NCBI GenBank assembly: GCA_038501625.1
Contig: JAZAYU010000176.1
Span: 310,001 to 374,000, forward strand
Length of the DNA: 64,000 nucleotides
Source: Corbicula japonica
Lineage: Eukaryota; Mollusca; Bivalvia; Venerida; Cyrenidae
Reading direction: 5' to 3'
Every line of letters begins with the position of its first letter. Position 1 is the first letter of the stretch. The notes under the pieces were generated by a model. It was not told the origin of the DNA. It did no database searches and saw nothing but the letters and a program-made list of their open reading frames with translations. Below are positions 37,713 through 50,190 of the stretch, piece after piece. Both the position numbers and the translations under genes were made by a program.

Positions 37713-37867
37713 GTCTATAAAACATAACTATCCATTTGGATTAAAAAAATGTTCACATGTTCTTAAGTGAGCATTACGTTGAAAATGTGACGTTATTCAA
37801 AGAATGTCTACTTTTTGTACAAATTTGTTATGATAAATAGTTAGGTTTGTATTATAACGATTTATCA

Positions 37868-39362
37868 AACTAACAGGTCGCTCCGGTTAACGTCTTTAAC
37901 TACACTAACAGGTCTCACCGATTAACGTCTTTAACTACACTAACAGGTCGCTCCGATTAACGTCTTTAACTACACTTACAGGTCGCTCCGATTAACGTCT
38001 TTAACTTCACTAACAGGTCGCTCCGATTAACGTCCTTAACCACACTAACAGGTCGCTCCAATTGACGTCTTTTAATACACTAACAGATCGCTCCGATTAA
38101 CGTCTTTAACCACACTATCAGATCGCTCCGATTAACGTCTTTAACTACACAAACAGATCGCTCTGATTAACGTCTTTAACTACACTAACAGATCGCTCCG
38201 ATTAACGTCTTTAACTACACTAACAGATCGCTCTGATTAACGTCTTAATTAAATACACTAACACGCCGCTCCGATTAACGTCTTTAACTACACTAACAGG
38301 TCGCTCCGATTAACGTCTTTAAGTACACTAACAGATCGCTCCGATTAACGTCTTTAACTACACTTACAGATCGCTCTGATTAACGTCTTAATTAAATACA
38401 CTTACAGATCGCTCCGATTAACGTCTTTAACTACACTAACAGATCGCCCTGATTAACGTCTTTAACAACACTCACAGATCGCTCTGATTAACGTCTTAAT
38501 TAAAAACACTAACAGATCGCTCCGATTAATGTCCTTAACTACACTAACAGGTCGCTCCGATTAACGTCTTTAACCACACTAACAGGTCGCTCCGATTAAC
38601 GTCTTTAACTACACTAACAGATCGCTCCGATTAACGTCTTAAACTACACTAACAGATCGCTCTGATTAACGTCGTAATTAAATACACTAACAGGTCGCTC
38701 CGATTAACGTCTTAAAAACTCTAACAGGTCGCTCCGATTAACGTCCTTAACTACACTAAAAGGTCGCTCAGATTAACTTATTTACTTACACTCACATATC
38801 GCTCTGATTAACGTCTTAAACTACACTAACAGATCGCTCCGATTAACGTCTTTAACTACACTAACACGTCGCTCCGATTTACGTCTTTAACTACACTAAA
38901 AGGACGCTCCGATTAACGTCCTTAACTACACTAACAGGTCGCTCCGATTAACGTCCTTAACTACACTTACAGGTCGCTCTGATTAACGTCTTTAACTGCA
39001 CCAACAGATCGCCCCGATTAACGTCTTTAACTACACCAACAGGTCGCTCCGATTAACGTCTTTAACTACACTAACAGGACGCTCCGATTAACGTCTTTAA
39101 CTACACTAACAGGTCGCTCCGATTAACGTCCTTAAATACACTTACAGGTCGCTCTGATTAACGTCTTTAACTACACTAACAGATCGCCCCGATTAACGTC
39201 TTTAACTACACTAACAGGTCGCACCGATTAATGTCTTTAACTACACTAACAGGTCGCTCCGATTAACGTCTTTAAGTACACCAACAGATCGCTCCGATTA
39301 ACGTCTTTAACTACACTAACAGGTCGCTCCGATTAACGTCTTTAAGTACACTAACAGGTTTT
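37868..39362. repeat. 35-bp minisatellite, about 43 units
   Basis: The unit is AACAGGTCGCTCCGATTAAC followed by GTCTTTAACTACACT. Common variants are CAGATCGCTCTG, CAGATCGCCC and a longer form with CTTAATTAAATACACT near 38244, 38389, 38494 and 38675. The array is uninterrupted and lies in receptor intron 1. It has no coding frame and no resemblance to the other arrays here. Confidence 0.95.
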
Positions 39363-40941
39363 CTAAACGAAATGTGTCATTGGAAACCACATGATACGTA
39401 CGACTTCCGCTACATGTTATACCAAATCACGCTATACATGTACGTCTGAAATTCAAGAATGCTAGTCGTCTCTTTCTTTCACGTTTTTTGTATCGAAATG
39501 TAAACTAAATCTAAGGTGCGCAATTATTCATTACCTAAACTTCAAGCATTTGTTGATAAAGATAATAAATACACTAAGCCTAACTATTCTGGCTAGGTTT
39601 GTGTGTGAACTTTGCTGAGGTACACCTCTATAATTGGTGTTTGTTGGGCGTAGCCTACCATTAGTTTTCAGCTTAAATAATTGAAATGAAAATGTGCAGG
39701 AATTGTTAGTTTTCTTAGGTATTCCACACATAACAGCAACAAAGCTATTCTTGACAATAAAAATGAATACATCTGTTTATTGATGTTTGAATTAAGCTCA
39801 TGGTAAATAAATTTAACCTAAATGGTATGTTGATATCTCGGACAATATCAATAAGCATCCGGTTTTCTCATTTACTTCTGGGTTTTAAAAATTTAAATAA
39901 AAAAAATTCCAGTTAACACTTCAAGCTCTCAGATTTGAAAAATTCCTTTTTTTAATCCTTGTCCGAATGTTTATGACCATTACATCTTTGCCAAGATCGA
40001 TTGCCGTGAAACAATGGAGTTTTAGCCGTTAAACTACTTAGTTTGGACCCAGTAAGCACCGCCTTCTATTGCAATTAAACCATAGAGTACACTTTGTCTG
40101 TCGTTTTGAATGTAAAGCTTCAACTTTTAGCTTTATCACATTTAACATATTTCTGTGATAATAATCCTAGAGCAATGATTTTAATTGGTGATAAACTGGA
40201 GTTTTATGGTAATATGTTTTCTAATAGAATCTTATAAACGTTGTTGTTTAATATCGGCATGAACATTTACTACTTCTTTTATTATATCGGTATTAAAATA
40301 TTTTATTACTTGTTTGTTAATATAGGAATCAAATTTTACATAAATGATGTCCAGGAAGAAAGAGATCCTAATTTTTATGAGTTAATAATAAATCCTGATC
40401 GACATCTTTTTAATTCATTGTTCCAGTAATTTGAACAGTATTTTAAGTATTGCAATAGAATTTGGACAATACATAATTACTTTACATCATGAAGGTTAAA
40501 CCATTATTTCAACAGCGTGGTGGCTGTAAATTAATCAACGCCCATTCAATCGGATACTATCTTGGAAGGCCGTTAAGCAAGATACTTATATACACTCACT
40601 CAAAGTTCTAATTGGTCACTTTTTGTACGTATTACTTTATTAGAAATACATTGATCAGAATTCACTCTTTATTTGTGATCATATGAGAACAACTGTCTTC
40701 AACTTAGGCGTTCATCTTGTAATAATTGACTTTAGAACAGTCTGGCGAGAGTTATCCTTATTTTTGCTAAAAATTCATTTCCTGCATAAAAAAGTCAGGC
40801 AAACAGAAATTTGCTCTTAATTTAGTTAGAAAAACATAAAACCTTGTTTTTAATAAATCCCCTTCAAAGTATCCTATTTTTAAATTACCTCCCTTTGAAT
40901 TAGCTAGGCGGCGTGGAAATACACTCAACAGAAGTTATGTC
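39363..40941. other. Unassigned intron DNA
   Basis: AT-rich. Small ORFs at 39531-39731 and 40241-40429 have no motif. Confidence 0.45.
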
Positions 40942-41030
40942 ACACCATGCTCTCTTTTTCCCTCTACTTTTTGGCTGTGTGGTGAGGCTGTGTCTGCTGG
41001 ATGTGGCCATTCCTGATATGCGTATTTCAC
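40942..41030 (+). mobile_element. Terminal fragment of the Penelope-like element
   Basis: It shares TTTTTGGCTGTGTGG.GAGGC and GGCCATTCCTGATATGCGTA with the other tails. It lies about 35 bp before the first pearl-like element. Confidence 0.55.
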
Positions 41031-41064
41031 TTTTCAAACTGGCAACTTTCTGTCGTTATTTTTT

Positions 41065-42533
41065 ATACCCCCACAAACGAAGTTTGAGGGGGTATATAGG
41101 AGTGAGCTTGTTGGTCGGTCTGTCAGTCTGTCTGTCTGTCGGTCGGATTCTTCGTTTCCGGATGATAACTCGTGAAAGGCTTGGCAGATTTAAATAATTT
41201 TTGGTAAACAGGTGTAACATCATAAGATACAGGAGGTCAAGTTCGATTTTGGGGCTGGTGGGGTCAGTGTCAAGGTCACTGTTACTAAAAATAGAAAAAT
41301 GGTTTCCGAACGATAACTCATGAAAGGCATCAAATATTTTAAAAATGTTTGGTACACATTTGTAGCATCACAAGATACAGGTCAGGTTCGACTTTGGGGC
41401 TGGTGGGGTCAATGTCAAGGTCAGTGTTACTACAAATAGAAAAATGGTTTCCAGATGATAACTCATGAAATACTTCACAGATTAAATCCTTTTTTGGGAC
41501 ATAGATGTAACATCAGAAAATTCAGGCTGAGTTCAACTTTGGGGCCTGTGGGGTCAATGTCAAGGTCACTGTTACTTAAAATAGAAAAACTGTTTCTGGA
41601 CGATAACTCATGAAATACTTCATAGATTTAATAATCTTTTAGGACACTCATGTAACATTACAAGATACAGGTTAGGTTTGACTTTGGGGCCTGTGGGTTC
41701 AAGGTCAAGGTCATTGTTATTTTAACTCCAAAACTTCATTTCCACTCAGTAACTTTAGCTTGGAATGAGATTCTTATATGAAATTTGGTGTATTGGTGGT
41801 TTCTGTGAAGAAGACTTTTGGAATTGAAAATAAGGCCAGTGGGGGTCAAGGTCACTGTTACTAAAAATAGAAAAACTTTATATTCTCAATAACTTTAGTT
41901 TGGAATGAGATATTGCGATGAAAATTGCTATATACTATTAGGTAGTGTCTGTGAAGATGAAACTTGGTATTGAAAATGGGCCTGGTGGGGTCAAGGTCAT
42001 TGTTCACTATTACTAAAAATTGAAAAAAGGTTTCTAGATGATTTATAATGAAAGGCTTCACATATTTTAACATTTAACTTTTTTGGCACACAGTTGTTAG
42101 ATAAAAGTTAAGTAAAGGTCACTGTTATTAACATATTCAAACCGTTTCTGCTCAATAAATTTAGAAGGAATGAGATATTGGGATGAACTTGTTACTTGCT
42201 GTATATGTGGCTACTTTGAAGACAACAATTTGGATTAAAAGTGGGGCCACTGTGGTAAAAGTCACTGTTACTAAATGTTAGGATAGAAAAACTTTTTATG
42301 CTAAATTACTTTAGTGAGGAATGAGATATTGTGATGAAACTTACTGTTTATGTTGCTTCTTTGAAGACTGCTTGGGATTGAAAATAGGTGTGTGGGATCA
42401 AGGTCAAGGTCACTATTACATGTGTCCATGTTTCTAGTGTTAGTAACATTATGCCATTGATTCTAAGAATTCCCAGTTCAAGTATCAAGCACACATGTGG
42501 GGGTATTTAATCACTTTCAGTGATAATTCTAGT
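41065..42533 (+). mobile_element. Pearl-like (Helentron-type) non-autonomous element 1
   Basis: It opens with a C-rich/G-rich hairpin (ATACCCCCACAAAC / GTTTGAGGGGGTAT), then a GTCT/GTCG microsatellite at 41112-41153. At least four recognisable ~146-bp tandem units follow (GATAACTC at 41164, 41312, 41457, 41602), then more decayed ones. Near the end is a short hairpin ATCACT-TTC-AGTGAT at 42510-42524, then AATTCTAGT. Central tandem repeats after a GTCY tract and a 3' subterminal hairpin ending in CTAG are the layout of bivalve pearl elements and related Helitron derivatives. No transposase is present. Confidence 0.6.
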
Positions 42534-43475
42534 TTTTCTAAGAAAGACTAAGACTTAACTAATTATCTGTGATCATTTGTCAACAACTGTCATTGATTTA
42601 AGTTTTAAATTTTAATAATTGTCTTTTCTTTATTCTTTCCATAACTTTGCTAAAATTCATTTCATGCAAATAAAGTTCAAGGTATCGAAAACAACTCAGA
42701 AATACGTTTTCTTACTTGTTCAATATGAATGCTCGTTAGTAACATTAAAAAACATAATCCTCATCAATCTGCAGCTTTATTGTTGCAATTACGCCCCCGC
42801 AATATTAAAGACTTTTCTGATTTTTAAGCCTGTGGAGTAAGTAAATGGTGCTGGGATAGTGTAAGAGAACAATCAGTAAATTTATAAAAGACAATGAATT
42901 TTTTATTCCGAGAGAAACTTTTCTTTATAATCAGGCGAAATCAAATCGAGGTTGCAATATTTGATATTTGCCTCTGTTCTGTGGCTTTTAAAGTTCCCTT
43001 TGCAAATATTGTTGATAGCGACTCGTGTGTTCCATGTAACATAAAATTCAATTTATTTCAGCGAAGAAATGTTTCCTTTATATTAGACTTGAGTTAAAGA
43101 TAAAATGGAATAATATTATTGTGCTAGTGAGTCCTTATATCTGCGACTAAATGAACATCTAGAGTGACATCATTACAGAAACGGCTTTTAGGACACGCCA
43201 TCGTCGAGAGGAAACTTGATTATTAGCTCTAAAACAACTAATTAACTTTAAAAGAAAAGTAAATTAGAATAATGAAAACGAAATCTTTATTATGTTTAGA
43301 ATGCCACTTCGAAATAGTAGGCAAATCAGCGAATAATTTGAACCCCACCCCAACCCCCAGCGGCAAAAAATGAACATATATCGATAGCGGCAATCCGTCA
43401 GGATATCTTTTTCTGAAATTAATTGTGCTTTCGTGTTTTGAGAATTTTTCATGTTATATACTGATGACATATTTT
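42534..43475. other. Unassigned intron DNA between the pearl-like elements
   Basis: AT-rich, no structure recognised. Confidence 0.45.
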
Positions 43476-44388
43476 TATCCCCCCCCCCGCCAAAGTCGAG
43501 GGGGATATTAGAAATGCCCTTTGTCAGTCCGTGGGTCTGTCCGTCCGAAATAATTTTGTCCGGAGCATAAGTCCAAAACTACTCGAGGGATTGTATTCAA
43601 ACTTCATACACTGACAGAGCACATTGGTAGGTAGTGCAGTGTGCAAAAACAATAACTCCAGCTTGCCTATTTTTAGAGTTATTCCTCTTTATCATATTTA
43701 CTTGATAAATTTTGTCCGGAGCATAACTCCAAAACTACTTGAAGGATTTTATTCAAACTTCATACACTGACAGAGCACATTGGTAGGTAGTGCAGTGTGC
43801 AAGTGCAATAACTCTACCTTGCCTTTTTAGAGTTATTCCCCTTTATCACTTTTACTTGATAAATTTTTTCCAGAGCATAACTCCAAAACTACTAGAGGGA
43901 TTTTATTCAAACTTCATACACTGACAGAGCACATTGGTAGGCAGTGCAGTGTGCAAAGACAATAACTCTTCCTTGCCTATTTTTAGAGTTATTCCCCTTT
44001 ATCAGAATTACTTGATAAATTTTGTCCGGAGCATAACTCCAAAACTGCTTGAGGGATTTTATTCAAATTTCATATACTGACAGAGCACATTGGTAGGTAG
44101 TGCAGTGTGCAAGTCCAATTACTCTACCTTGCCTATTTTTTAGAGTTATTCCCCTTTATCAAATTTACTTGATAAATTTTGTCCGGAGCATAACTCCAAA
44201 ACTACTAGAGGGATTTTATTCAAACTTCATACACTGACAGAGCACATTGGAAGGTAATGCAGTGTGTAAGAATAATAACTCTACCTTGCCTATTTTTTAG
44301 GGGTTTTCTTCGTAAATTATACGAAAGTACAACCTTCAGGTAACTTATTTCCGGCGGGGGGATTTACCATGTGTAACATGGCTCTTGT
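43476..44388 (+). mobile_element. Pearl-like (Helentron-type) non-autonomous element 2
   Basis: It has the same layout as its neighbour with different sequence. A start hairpin of C9/GAGGGGGATA is followed by GTCC/GTCT repeats at 43524-43546. Five core units with a ~155-bp period follow (TTTTGTCCGGAGCATAA at 43554, 43710, 43864 variant, 44020, 44177), then GGCGGGGGGA. A hairpin CCATGT-GTA-ACATGG (44367-44381) comes just before CTCTTGT. Core units are far better conserved than in element 1. Confidence 0.62.
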
Positions 44389-44654
44389 ATATTTTTTAAA
44401 TAATTCTTTATCTGTCTGTATTGAAAAGACTGTGTTTCATTTTGAATCATTTGCATACACTCACTTCTATGTTCTTATTAGTCATCCATTGCATACGTTT
44501 ACAATGTATGATTGTTTTGTTTCTATCCTATGTCAATGAAATGTTTAAAAGAACTACGATACCTTCGAATGAATTAACTAATTAATTAATGTTTTTAATG
44601 TTTATTAATATTTATTATATCATTATTTAATAGAAAGGGAGGTTATAAAAAAGT

Positions 44655-44790
44655 AATATATGCATATCAGGAATCGCCACACTCAAAATACACAGCCTCC
44701 CCACGCAGCGAAAAAGAAGAGAGGAAGAGAGAGAGCGCATGTTTTATATACGTATGTCAATTAAAATAGGACGCCACAATAAAACATTCG
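44655..44790 (-). mobile_element. Terminal fragment of the Penelope-like element
   Basis: Nearly identical to 46876-47010: ATGCATATCAGGAATCGCCA, ACACAGCCTCCCCACGCAGC, a GA-rich run, then GTATGTCAATTAAAATAGGA. It is one of the better preserved solo ends, which suggests activity in the fairly recent past. Confidence 0.65.
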
Positions 44791-46109
44791 ATTCTTTAAA
44801 ACGATTTTATAATTTGATTGTTAAGAATTTATGTTATTTTTCATAAGATGGTTCTTAGTAATATAAAAGAAATAATTGATTGATATTTTTGGGTCGCTTG
44901 AGCTGTTATAAGATGTATGGCATTTTAGCAAAATCAATGATACATTGTTAATTAATAGTAAACTCTCCGAAAGTCAATTACTAATCATAGACCGAATACT
45001 GTTTATTGACAATTAATGTCAGTTGACGAAGTTAAAGTCTATGTAACAAAACATAGAGACAAAACGTGACCTATAAGAACCAAATATTTTAAGTATGTTA
45101 GTAAGTACATGTAAATTCTTTATTAACAAAGGGTAACATATTTAGCTATTAATGCTAATCTATCATGTAGCCTTTATATGACCCTTTGGGTGTGTTGACT
45201 TCTTTGTTTGAATTATTCATTTAATGTAACTTTCAAATAATATGTTATTCAATATAACATTATAAAAGTAATAACAGGAAATAAACTCACTGTGAAGATA
45301 TATTCCATCTAAGATAATATTTGTAAATTGCAATCGTTTTCAAAAACGTTTGACACCTTCGACACGATGGGTGACTTGTTTGAGAACATGACCTTCACCT
45401 AATGCGCCCAAATATCACGCTCAACTATATTTATTTTGAACGACAAGATGTGTATTGTTTTTGTTATCATTGTATACTGATTTCGAAAAAAAGTTTGGTA
45501 CTATTACAATTACGGAAAAAATATTTTATTCCCCAAATTACACTTTTACTTCAAACAGACGCCTTCATTTCATCATGTTTATAAAACTTTTTTGTTTCTA
45601 TTATTATTATTTTTTTGTTTGTAAACCTATAGTGGCAAATTTATCATCTAATAGCGTTCTCCAGCAAACTCGAGTGTCTTACTTGTATTAAAGAATGTTA
45701 ATTTACTTTGTGAGATATTTGATTTCATTTCCATTTATCAATTGAGCCAGTTGTAAAGAGTATATTCATGTATTTAAAGCTTTACTCCAGATATTAATTA
45801 AACGGGTTTATATAAAAATAACATATGTCCTGTGTACGGCAACAAAACAAGGTCAAAGGAGATTCTGATATTTTAATATTGGAACATGTCAAAACAGAAC
45901 TTATTACAAATGTATGACTGTGCGATTTTAAAATGAGAAACCAATTTAAGATAAGAAACTTCAAAAGCATTAGGGTTTTCTGGTGTTCAAGTAATTGTAA
46001 TAATTCAAAACGTTCCATTTAACATAAAGTGTTTATTATCCGAATGTTCCAGAAAATATTTTCTCACTTACTAGACAGAAAAATCTCTATTTTTAGCCGT
46101 GTGAGATTT
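44791..46109. other. Unassigned intron DNA
   Basis: AT-rich. The overlapping frames near 45.4-45.7 kb show no motif. Confidence 0.45.
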
Positions 46110-46245
46110 CATTTTCTTGCATACCAGATCAGGTCATCCGGTGTTTTCACCCGTGCAGGAAATTTTGATTCTACACCCCCCATGTAGAATGAGTCACGCG
46201 CCTTATATGACGTCGCGACGTCTTACTCATTTATGAATGAACAAT
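46110..46245 (+). repeat. Interspersed repeat with CRE-like sites, copy 2
   Basis: It shares the ~90-bp block with 36.9 kb and ends in TATGACGTCGCGACGTC. It lies ~90 bp before the 46.3-kb palindrome. Confidence 0.7.
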
Positions 46246-46336
46246 GGAATGTCTCGTATATCACTCCGCTACTATAAAAAGTAGTGCAAAGAAAAATTTA
46301 CCGGAAAATACCCCAAAATGCGCAAAATAAATACTT

Positions 46337-46515
46337 TATGCAATAAAAAGTATCATTCACTTATGGTGGGTAAAGATCGCGTGATCCAACCCTCGTGAAA
46401 TATGCTCTTAGGCGGTAACTCGGCAGAGCCTCGTTACCACCCTTGTGCATATTTCACTCGGGCTGGATCACGCGATCTTTACCCAACACACGTGAATGAT
46501 ACTTATAATCTCGCA
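46337..46515. repeat. Near-perfect ~160-bp palindrome
   Basis: The left arm starts AAGTATCATTCAC at 46348 and contains GGGTAAAGATCGCGTGATCC. The right arm contains the complement and ends GTGAATGATACTT at 46504. The loop lies around GGCGGTAACTCGGCAGAGCC. It is GC-richer than its surroundings and would fold into a long hairpin. It looks like a foldback element; no second copy is seen in the window. Confidence 0.8.
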
Positions 46516-46871
46516 TGGCCTTATCTATAACTCCGCGTGCTCGCGTACTTTCATATTATTGCGCACCGTATTAATTGAGCGCTTCATTATTGATTTAGAC
46601 TACGTCATGATGTAAATAACTACGTCATTTTAGTTTATTATGTGACGTAATTAAACGAATGTTTACTTTTTCAAAAAGAGCAAGCTGTTTATTTTGTTTA
46701 ACCATGATTTGTTAAAAATCAGTTGGAAAAGATACAGGGGGTTGCTGGAACTTGGAAGTCTTTATCGTGGTATGAGTCTGTTAATGCTATTTTTGGAGTG
46801 TTTCGTTCTTATAGCCTACCTCTGTTGCGAGCTTTATTAAACATCAGACTCTATGGATAAAATGTATAGAA

Positions 46872-47543
46872 AAGCAACATATGCATATCAGGAATCGCCA
46901 CACTCAAAAAACACAGCCTCCCCACGCAGCGAAAAAGAAGAGAGGAAGAGAGAGAGAGAGAGAGAGAGCTCATGTTTTATATATGTATGTCAATTCAAAT
47001 AGGACGCCACAAACAATTAATAAACAAGAGAACCTTTGGGGATACCGCCTTGGAACGGTCAGTGGCAAAACAAATTGCCACTGGGGGTTTAAACCAGGTT
47101 CTAGGGTGCACCAACCTCACACTTGCCCCAACAGGTTCTCGTATCACAAAACAAGTACAAATTGTCTTGGTGAAATAACTCCAACCCACCCATCACCTCA
47201 ACAATGTTGCATGCAAAAGCATACAAACATATAAACATAAGAATTTAATAGCATTGCAAAGCCAAAGGGCGGGTACTCAATGATCTTTCCGAGACCAGAG
47301 CACCTGGAGTAAAATCAGCAAGAACACGATGACAGGGATAAAAGAAACAAATCGAGCTTTTAGGTTTTTTTAAGAAAAGATTTCCCCATAAACTTTCATA
47401 AACTCTTACACCCCTGCCACCGTCGTGCAACCAAAGAGGAAAGCATAATGATCAACTGTAGATGGGTTAATCACCAGGCCTGCAGAGCGCTGTACATAAA
47501 ATATCTTGTTGGTAACCTTTCTTTTTAAATTTACAGATGGTTT
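46872..47543 (-). mobile_element. 3' non-coding tail of the Penelope-like element
   Basis: This follows the RT directly, in its sense direction. It holds a block with one unit resembling the 37-bp minisatellite (47459-47495), a block found again at 5.7 and 18.6 kb, and a conserved segment around 47040-47130 with a hairpin of the type CAGTGGCAA/TTGCCACTG. It also has a short AG run (46951-46970) and a terminal segment ending near CCTGATATGCATAT. Copies of this terminal segment occur at 4.0, 6.2, 11.7, 41.0 and 44.7 kb. Small ORFs here (46881-47234 on + and others) are chance. Confidence 0.7.
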
Positions 47544-48450
47544 TTACGAATAACCGGGAGAATTTGCATCGCCTTTTATCTTCTTAAGTTTATAAATTAA
47601 ATCTCCATAAAAAACTGGCTGTGAAATTCCTTGGTGCAATAGTGATTTTAAACTGCAGCTGTATTTATGAATTAGATCTGGATATCGGCGATAAAACTTG
47701 CAAAAGGTTTTCCTTAATTTGTGATACCGATAACCTTGTTTTAAAAGTTTTTCTGTAATGCAAAGATTACGTTCATTGAAATCATTCACATCGTTGCAAG
47801 CTCTTGAAAAGCGAACAAGCTGTGAGATATAAACCCCGTAAGAAGTTGCACGAGGAACATCGCCGTCTAGAAACGGAAAATTTACTATATTAAAATTAAA
47901 ATCATCTCTTTTATCATAAATTTTAGTAGTGACGTAACCATTTTCGATGGATAGATTTAAATCAAGGAAGTTTGCTTGCTTTTCTGAAGTGTTCGCTTTG
48001 TTAAGCTGTAGTTCTTTAGGATAAATCTTATTAACCAGTGATGGAAAATGGTTATTATCTATATTTAATAAATCATCAAGGTACCTCGAGGTGTTGTTAA
48101 AAGCTGTAATAATATCATCTTGATGTTCGGTAGAAAGAGATAACATGAAATCTCTTTCATAACAGTATAAAAACAGATCAGCAACAAGGGGTGCACAATT
48201 AGTACCCATTGGAATGCCTATTACTTGTTTATAAATAGAGGTACCAAATAAATATTATCCAATAAAAATGTGAGCGCCTGGATAAGGTCTTGACAGGTCC
48301 ATGAAGTATAATTAAGATAAAATAGGAAATAATCTGCATTTAAATCGGGATATTTCAACTTCAACTGGTATGTACAATTCAATCTATTTGAATTATGAAA
48401 TGTGACGAAATCACGGATAACTTAAAAAATAGCAGATCCGTTATCAACGG
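47544..48450 (-). pseudogene. Penelope-like retroelement reverse transcriptase, 5'-truncated and frameshifted
   Basis: The open part (47544-48209) is 221 codons. It starts inside the RT core with G-T-N-C-A-P-L, has the catalytic Y-L-D-D at residues 43-46 and F-L-D-L-N-L-S at 81-87. It ends in a basic region rich in Y-R-Y-H-K-L-R-K-type motifs. Reading upstream, the same protein continues as Y-K-Q-V-I-G-I-P, and beyond a frameshift near 48238 as T-C-Q-D-L-I-Q-A-L-T-F-L-L-D-N. That order (palm, G-I-P-M-G-T-N, YLDD, then FLD) is what I know from Penelope-like RTs. I see no intact start and no GIY-YIG endonuclease. It lies antisense within receptor intron 1. Assignment to Penelope-like rather than another RT class is by motif memory. 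Confidence 0.75.
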
Positions 48451-48791
48451 ATTAACCCGCTGCAGATTTCCTTTCTTAAATTTGTAACAATATTGGTGTA
48501 CATGTTAGGGGTATTCAACTTTGACAGGACTGTGTATTCTTGGCTGATTTACCGTTCCTACAAGAAGTTACGCAAAAGAAATAGTTCTCCAAAATGGATG
48601 CGTTTTATTTAAATTTTAAAGAATTTTGTTCGAATCTTGAAGAAGTAAGTGAGAAAAATAATCTCACAGCCACGTTTCCGTCTGGAAAGCATCACCCTCG
48701 GGTTGAGATACCGTGATCTTCGCCGAATACCAATGATAGATTCTCTTTATCTAAACTAGAAGCGTTAAAGTAAATAAGACATACAATTACA

Positions 48792-48962
48792 GTGAAACCC
48801 CTGAATATGACCACCTCTGGGACTGGTGGTCTTTACAGAGGGCAGGTTTTAATTTTGGGGTTACGTAGAATATAGTGCAAAACTGTATAAAGAGGCTATA
48901 GAAAAATGGTCTAATTAGAAATGGTCTTTATTGTGCGCTGGCGTTAATGAATGGTTTTACTG
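48792..48962. mobile_element. Short MITE (171 bp), possible TTA target duplication
   Basis: The ends are CAGTGAAACCCCTGAATATG and, inverted, CAGTAAAACCATTCATTAAC. TTA lies directly outside each end (48789-48791, 48963-48965). It has no coding capacity. Superfamily is uncertain (PIF/Harbinger-like by target, Tc1-like by the CAGT start). Confidence 0.6.
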
Positions 48963-48965
48963 TTA

Positions 48966-49600
48966 TTATGAATGTGTAAAACATATGCATGTTTTCGCAA
49001 AATTATGACTCAAGAATTATAAAAATACTAACAACGTTAAAACTTCGTCTTAAAATTTTTAAACAGAGTTTTAACTTGTAGCCGCAGTCTGCTTGCAGGT
49101 ATGAACACAGCTGGTCTGTGCTAACAAATAGTGTCATATTTCTTGTGTTAACCAAAATGACATAAATCTCGTCATGTTTGTAAATCACGGAGTCTGTGAC
49201 AGTTCCAAGAAAAAATGCTAACTAAATCATCCATTTGGAAGCGAAAACAAGCTTCAGACGGAACATTTATCTTATAATAGCAATATACAATTAATATCCT
49301 CTTGTGATTTTTTGAATTTCTGATTTTTTTTCCCCAATTATGTTCACAAATATTAGTTCCATCCAGAATATATTCTTACATAAATTGCACACAGCAATAT
49401 ATCACAAGTTCTTAACAGCTAAACGGGATCAGAGTGGGTTGATAGAATGTAGGTTGAACAAGTAACAAGGAAGTGACAAAATAATATTAACATATTTTTA
49501 TTTTTGAAAAATTGGTATTTATAGCGAAATTATTATTTTTTCTTTATTATTTCTGTTCGTCTTATTATCACAACTCAAACAAATGGAAACGTTTACTCTA
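48966..49600. other. Unassigned intron DNA
   Basis: Nothing recognised before the 41-bp array. Confidence 0.45.
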
Positions 49601-49884
49601 TGTAAACATACATGGAGCTTGTAATGCGCGTTACGTAATTTAAACATACATGGAGCTTGAAATGCGCGTTACGTAATGGTGTAAACATACATGGAGCTTG
49701 AAATGCGCGTTAAGTAATGGTGTAAACATACATGGAGCTTGTAATGCGCGTTACGTAATTGTTTAAACATACATGGAGCTTGCAATGCGCGTTACGTAAT
49801 GGTGTAAACATACATGGAGCTTGTAATGCGCGTTACGTACTGGTGTAAACATACATGGAGCGTGTAATGCGCGTTTCGTAATGG
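49601..49884. repeat. 41-bp tandem repeat, seven units
   Basis: The unit is GTAAACATACATGGAGCTTG followed by AAATGCGCGTTACGTAATGG T, with small indels after TACGTAA. It lies in intron 1, about 0.9 kb before exon 2. Confidence 0.9.
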
Positions 49885-49904
49885 AGATGTACTATTTCTT
49901 TACA

Positions 49905-50190
49905 GATGCTTACTTCAAGGGCGTATTTACTATATATTTTTACAGATGCTAGACGGGCGTTTTAACAATTTCTTTACTAATGCTAGATGGGCGTATTAAC
50001 CATATCTTTACGGATGCTATATGGCCGTATTGACTATTTTTAACGGCTGTTAATGAGCGTATTCACTATTTCTTACGGATGCTATATAGGTGAATTCACT
50101 ATTTTTAACGGCTGATATATGGGCATGTTAACTATTTCTTAACGGATGCTATATGGGCGTATCTACTATTTCGTAACGGATTCATAAAGT
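49905..50190. repeat. Degenerate ~36-40-bp tandem repeat
   Basis: There are roughly seven decayed units around TTTACGGATGCTATATGGGC followed by GTATTAACTATTT. It is older or faster diverging than the adjacent 41-bp array. Confidence 0.7.

Noticed and set aside
30372..39362. CRISPR arrays
   Set aside because: The 35- and 37-bp units are contiguous without unique spacers, and the DNA is eukaryotic.
47250..47350. Hammerhead ribozyme in the Penelope-like tail
   Set aside because: Penelope-like elements often carry one, and the sense strand has CTGATTTTACTCCAG..CTGG..GGAAAG. But the required CTGANGA and correctly placed GAAA core are absent, and the other copies do not restore them.
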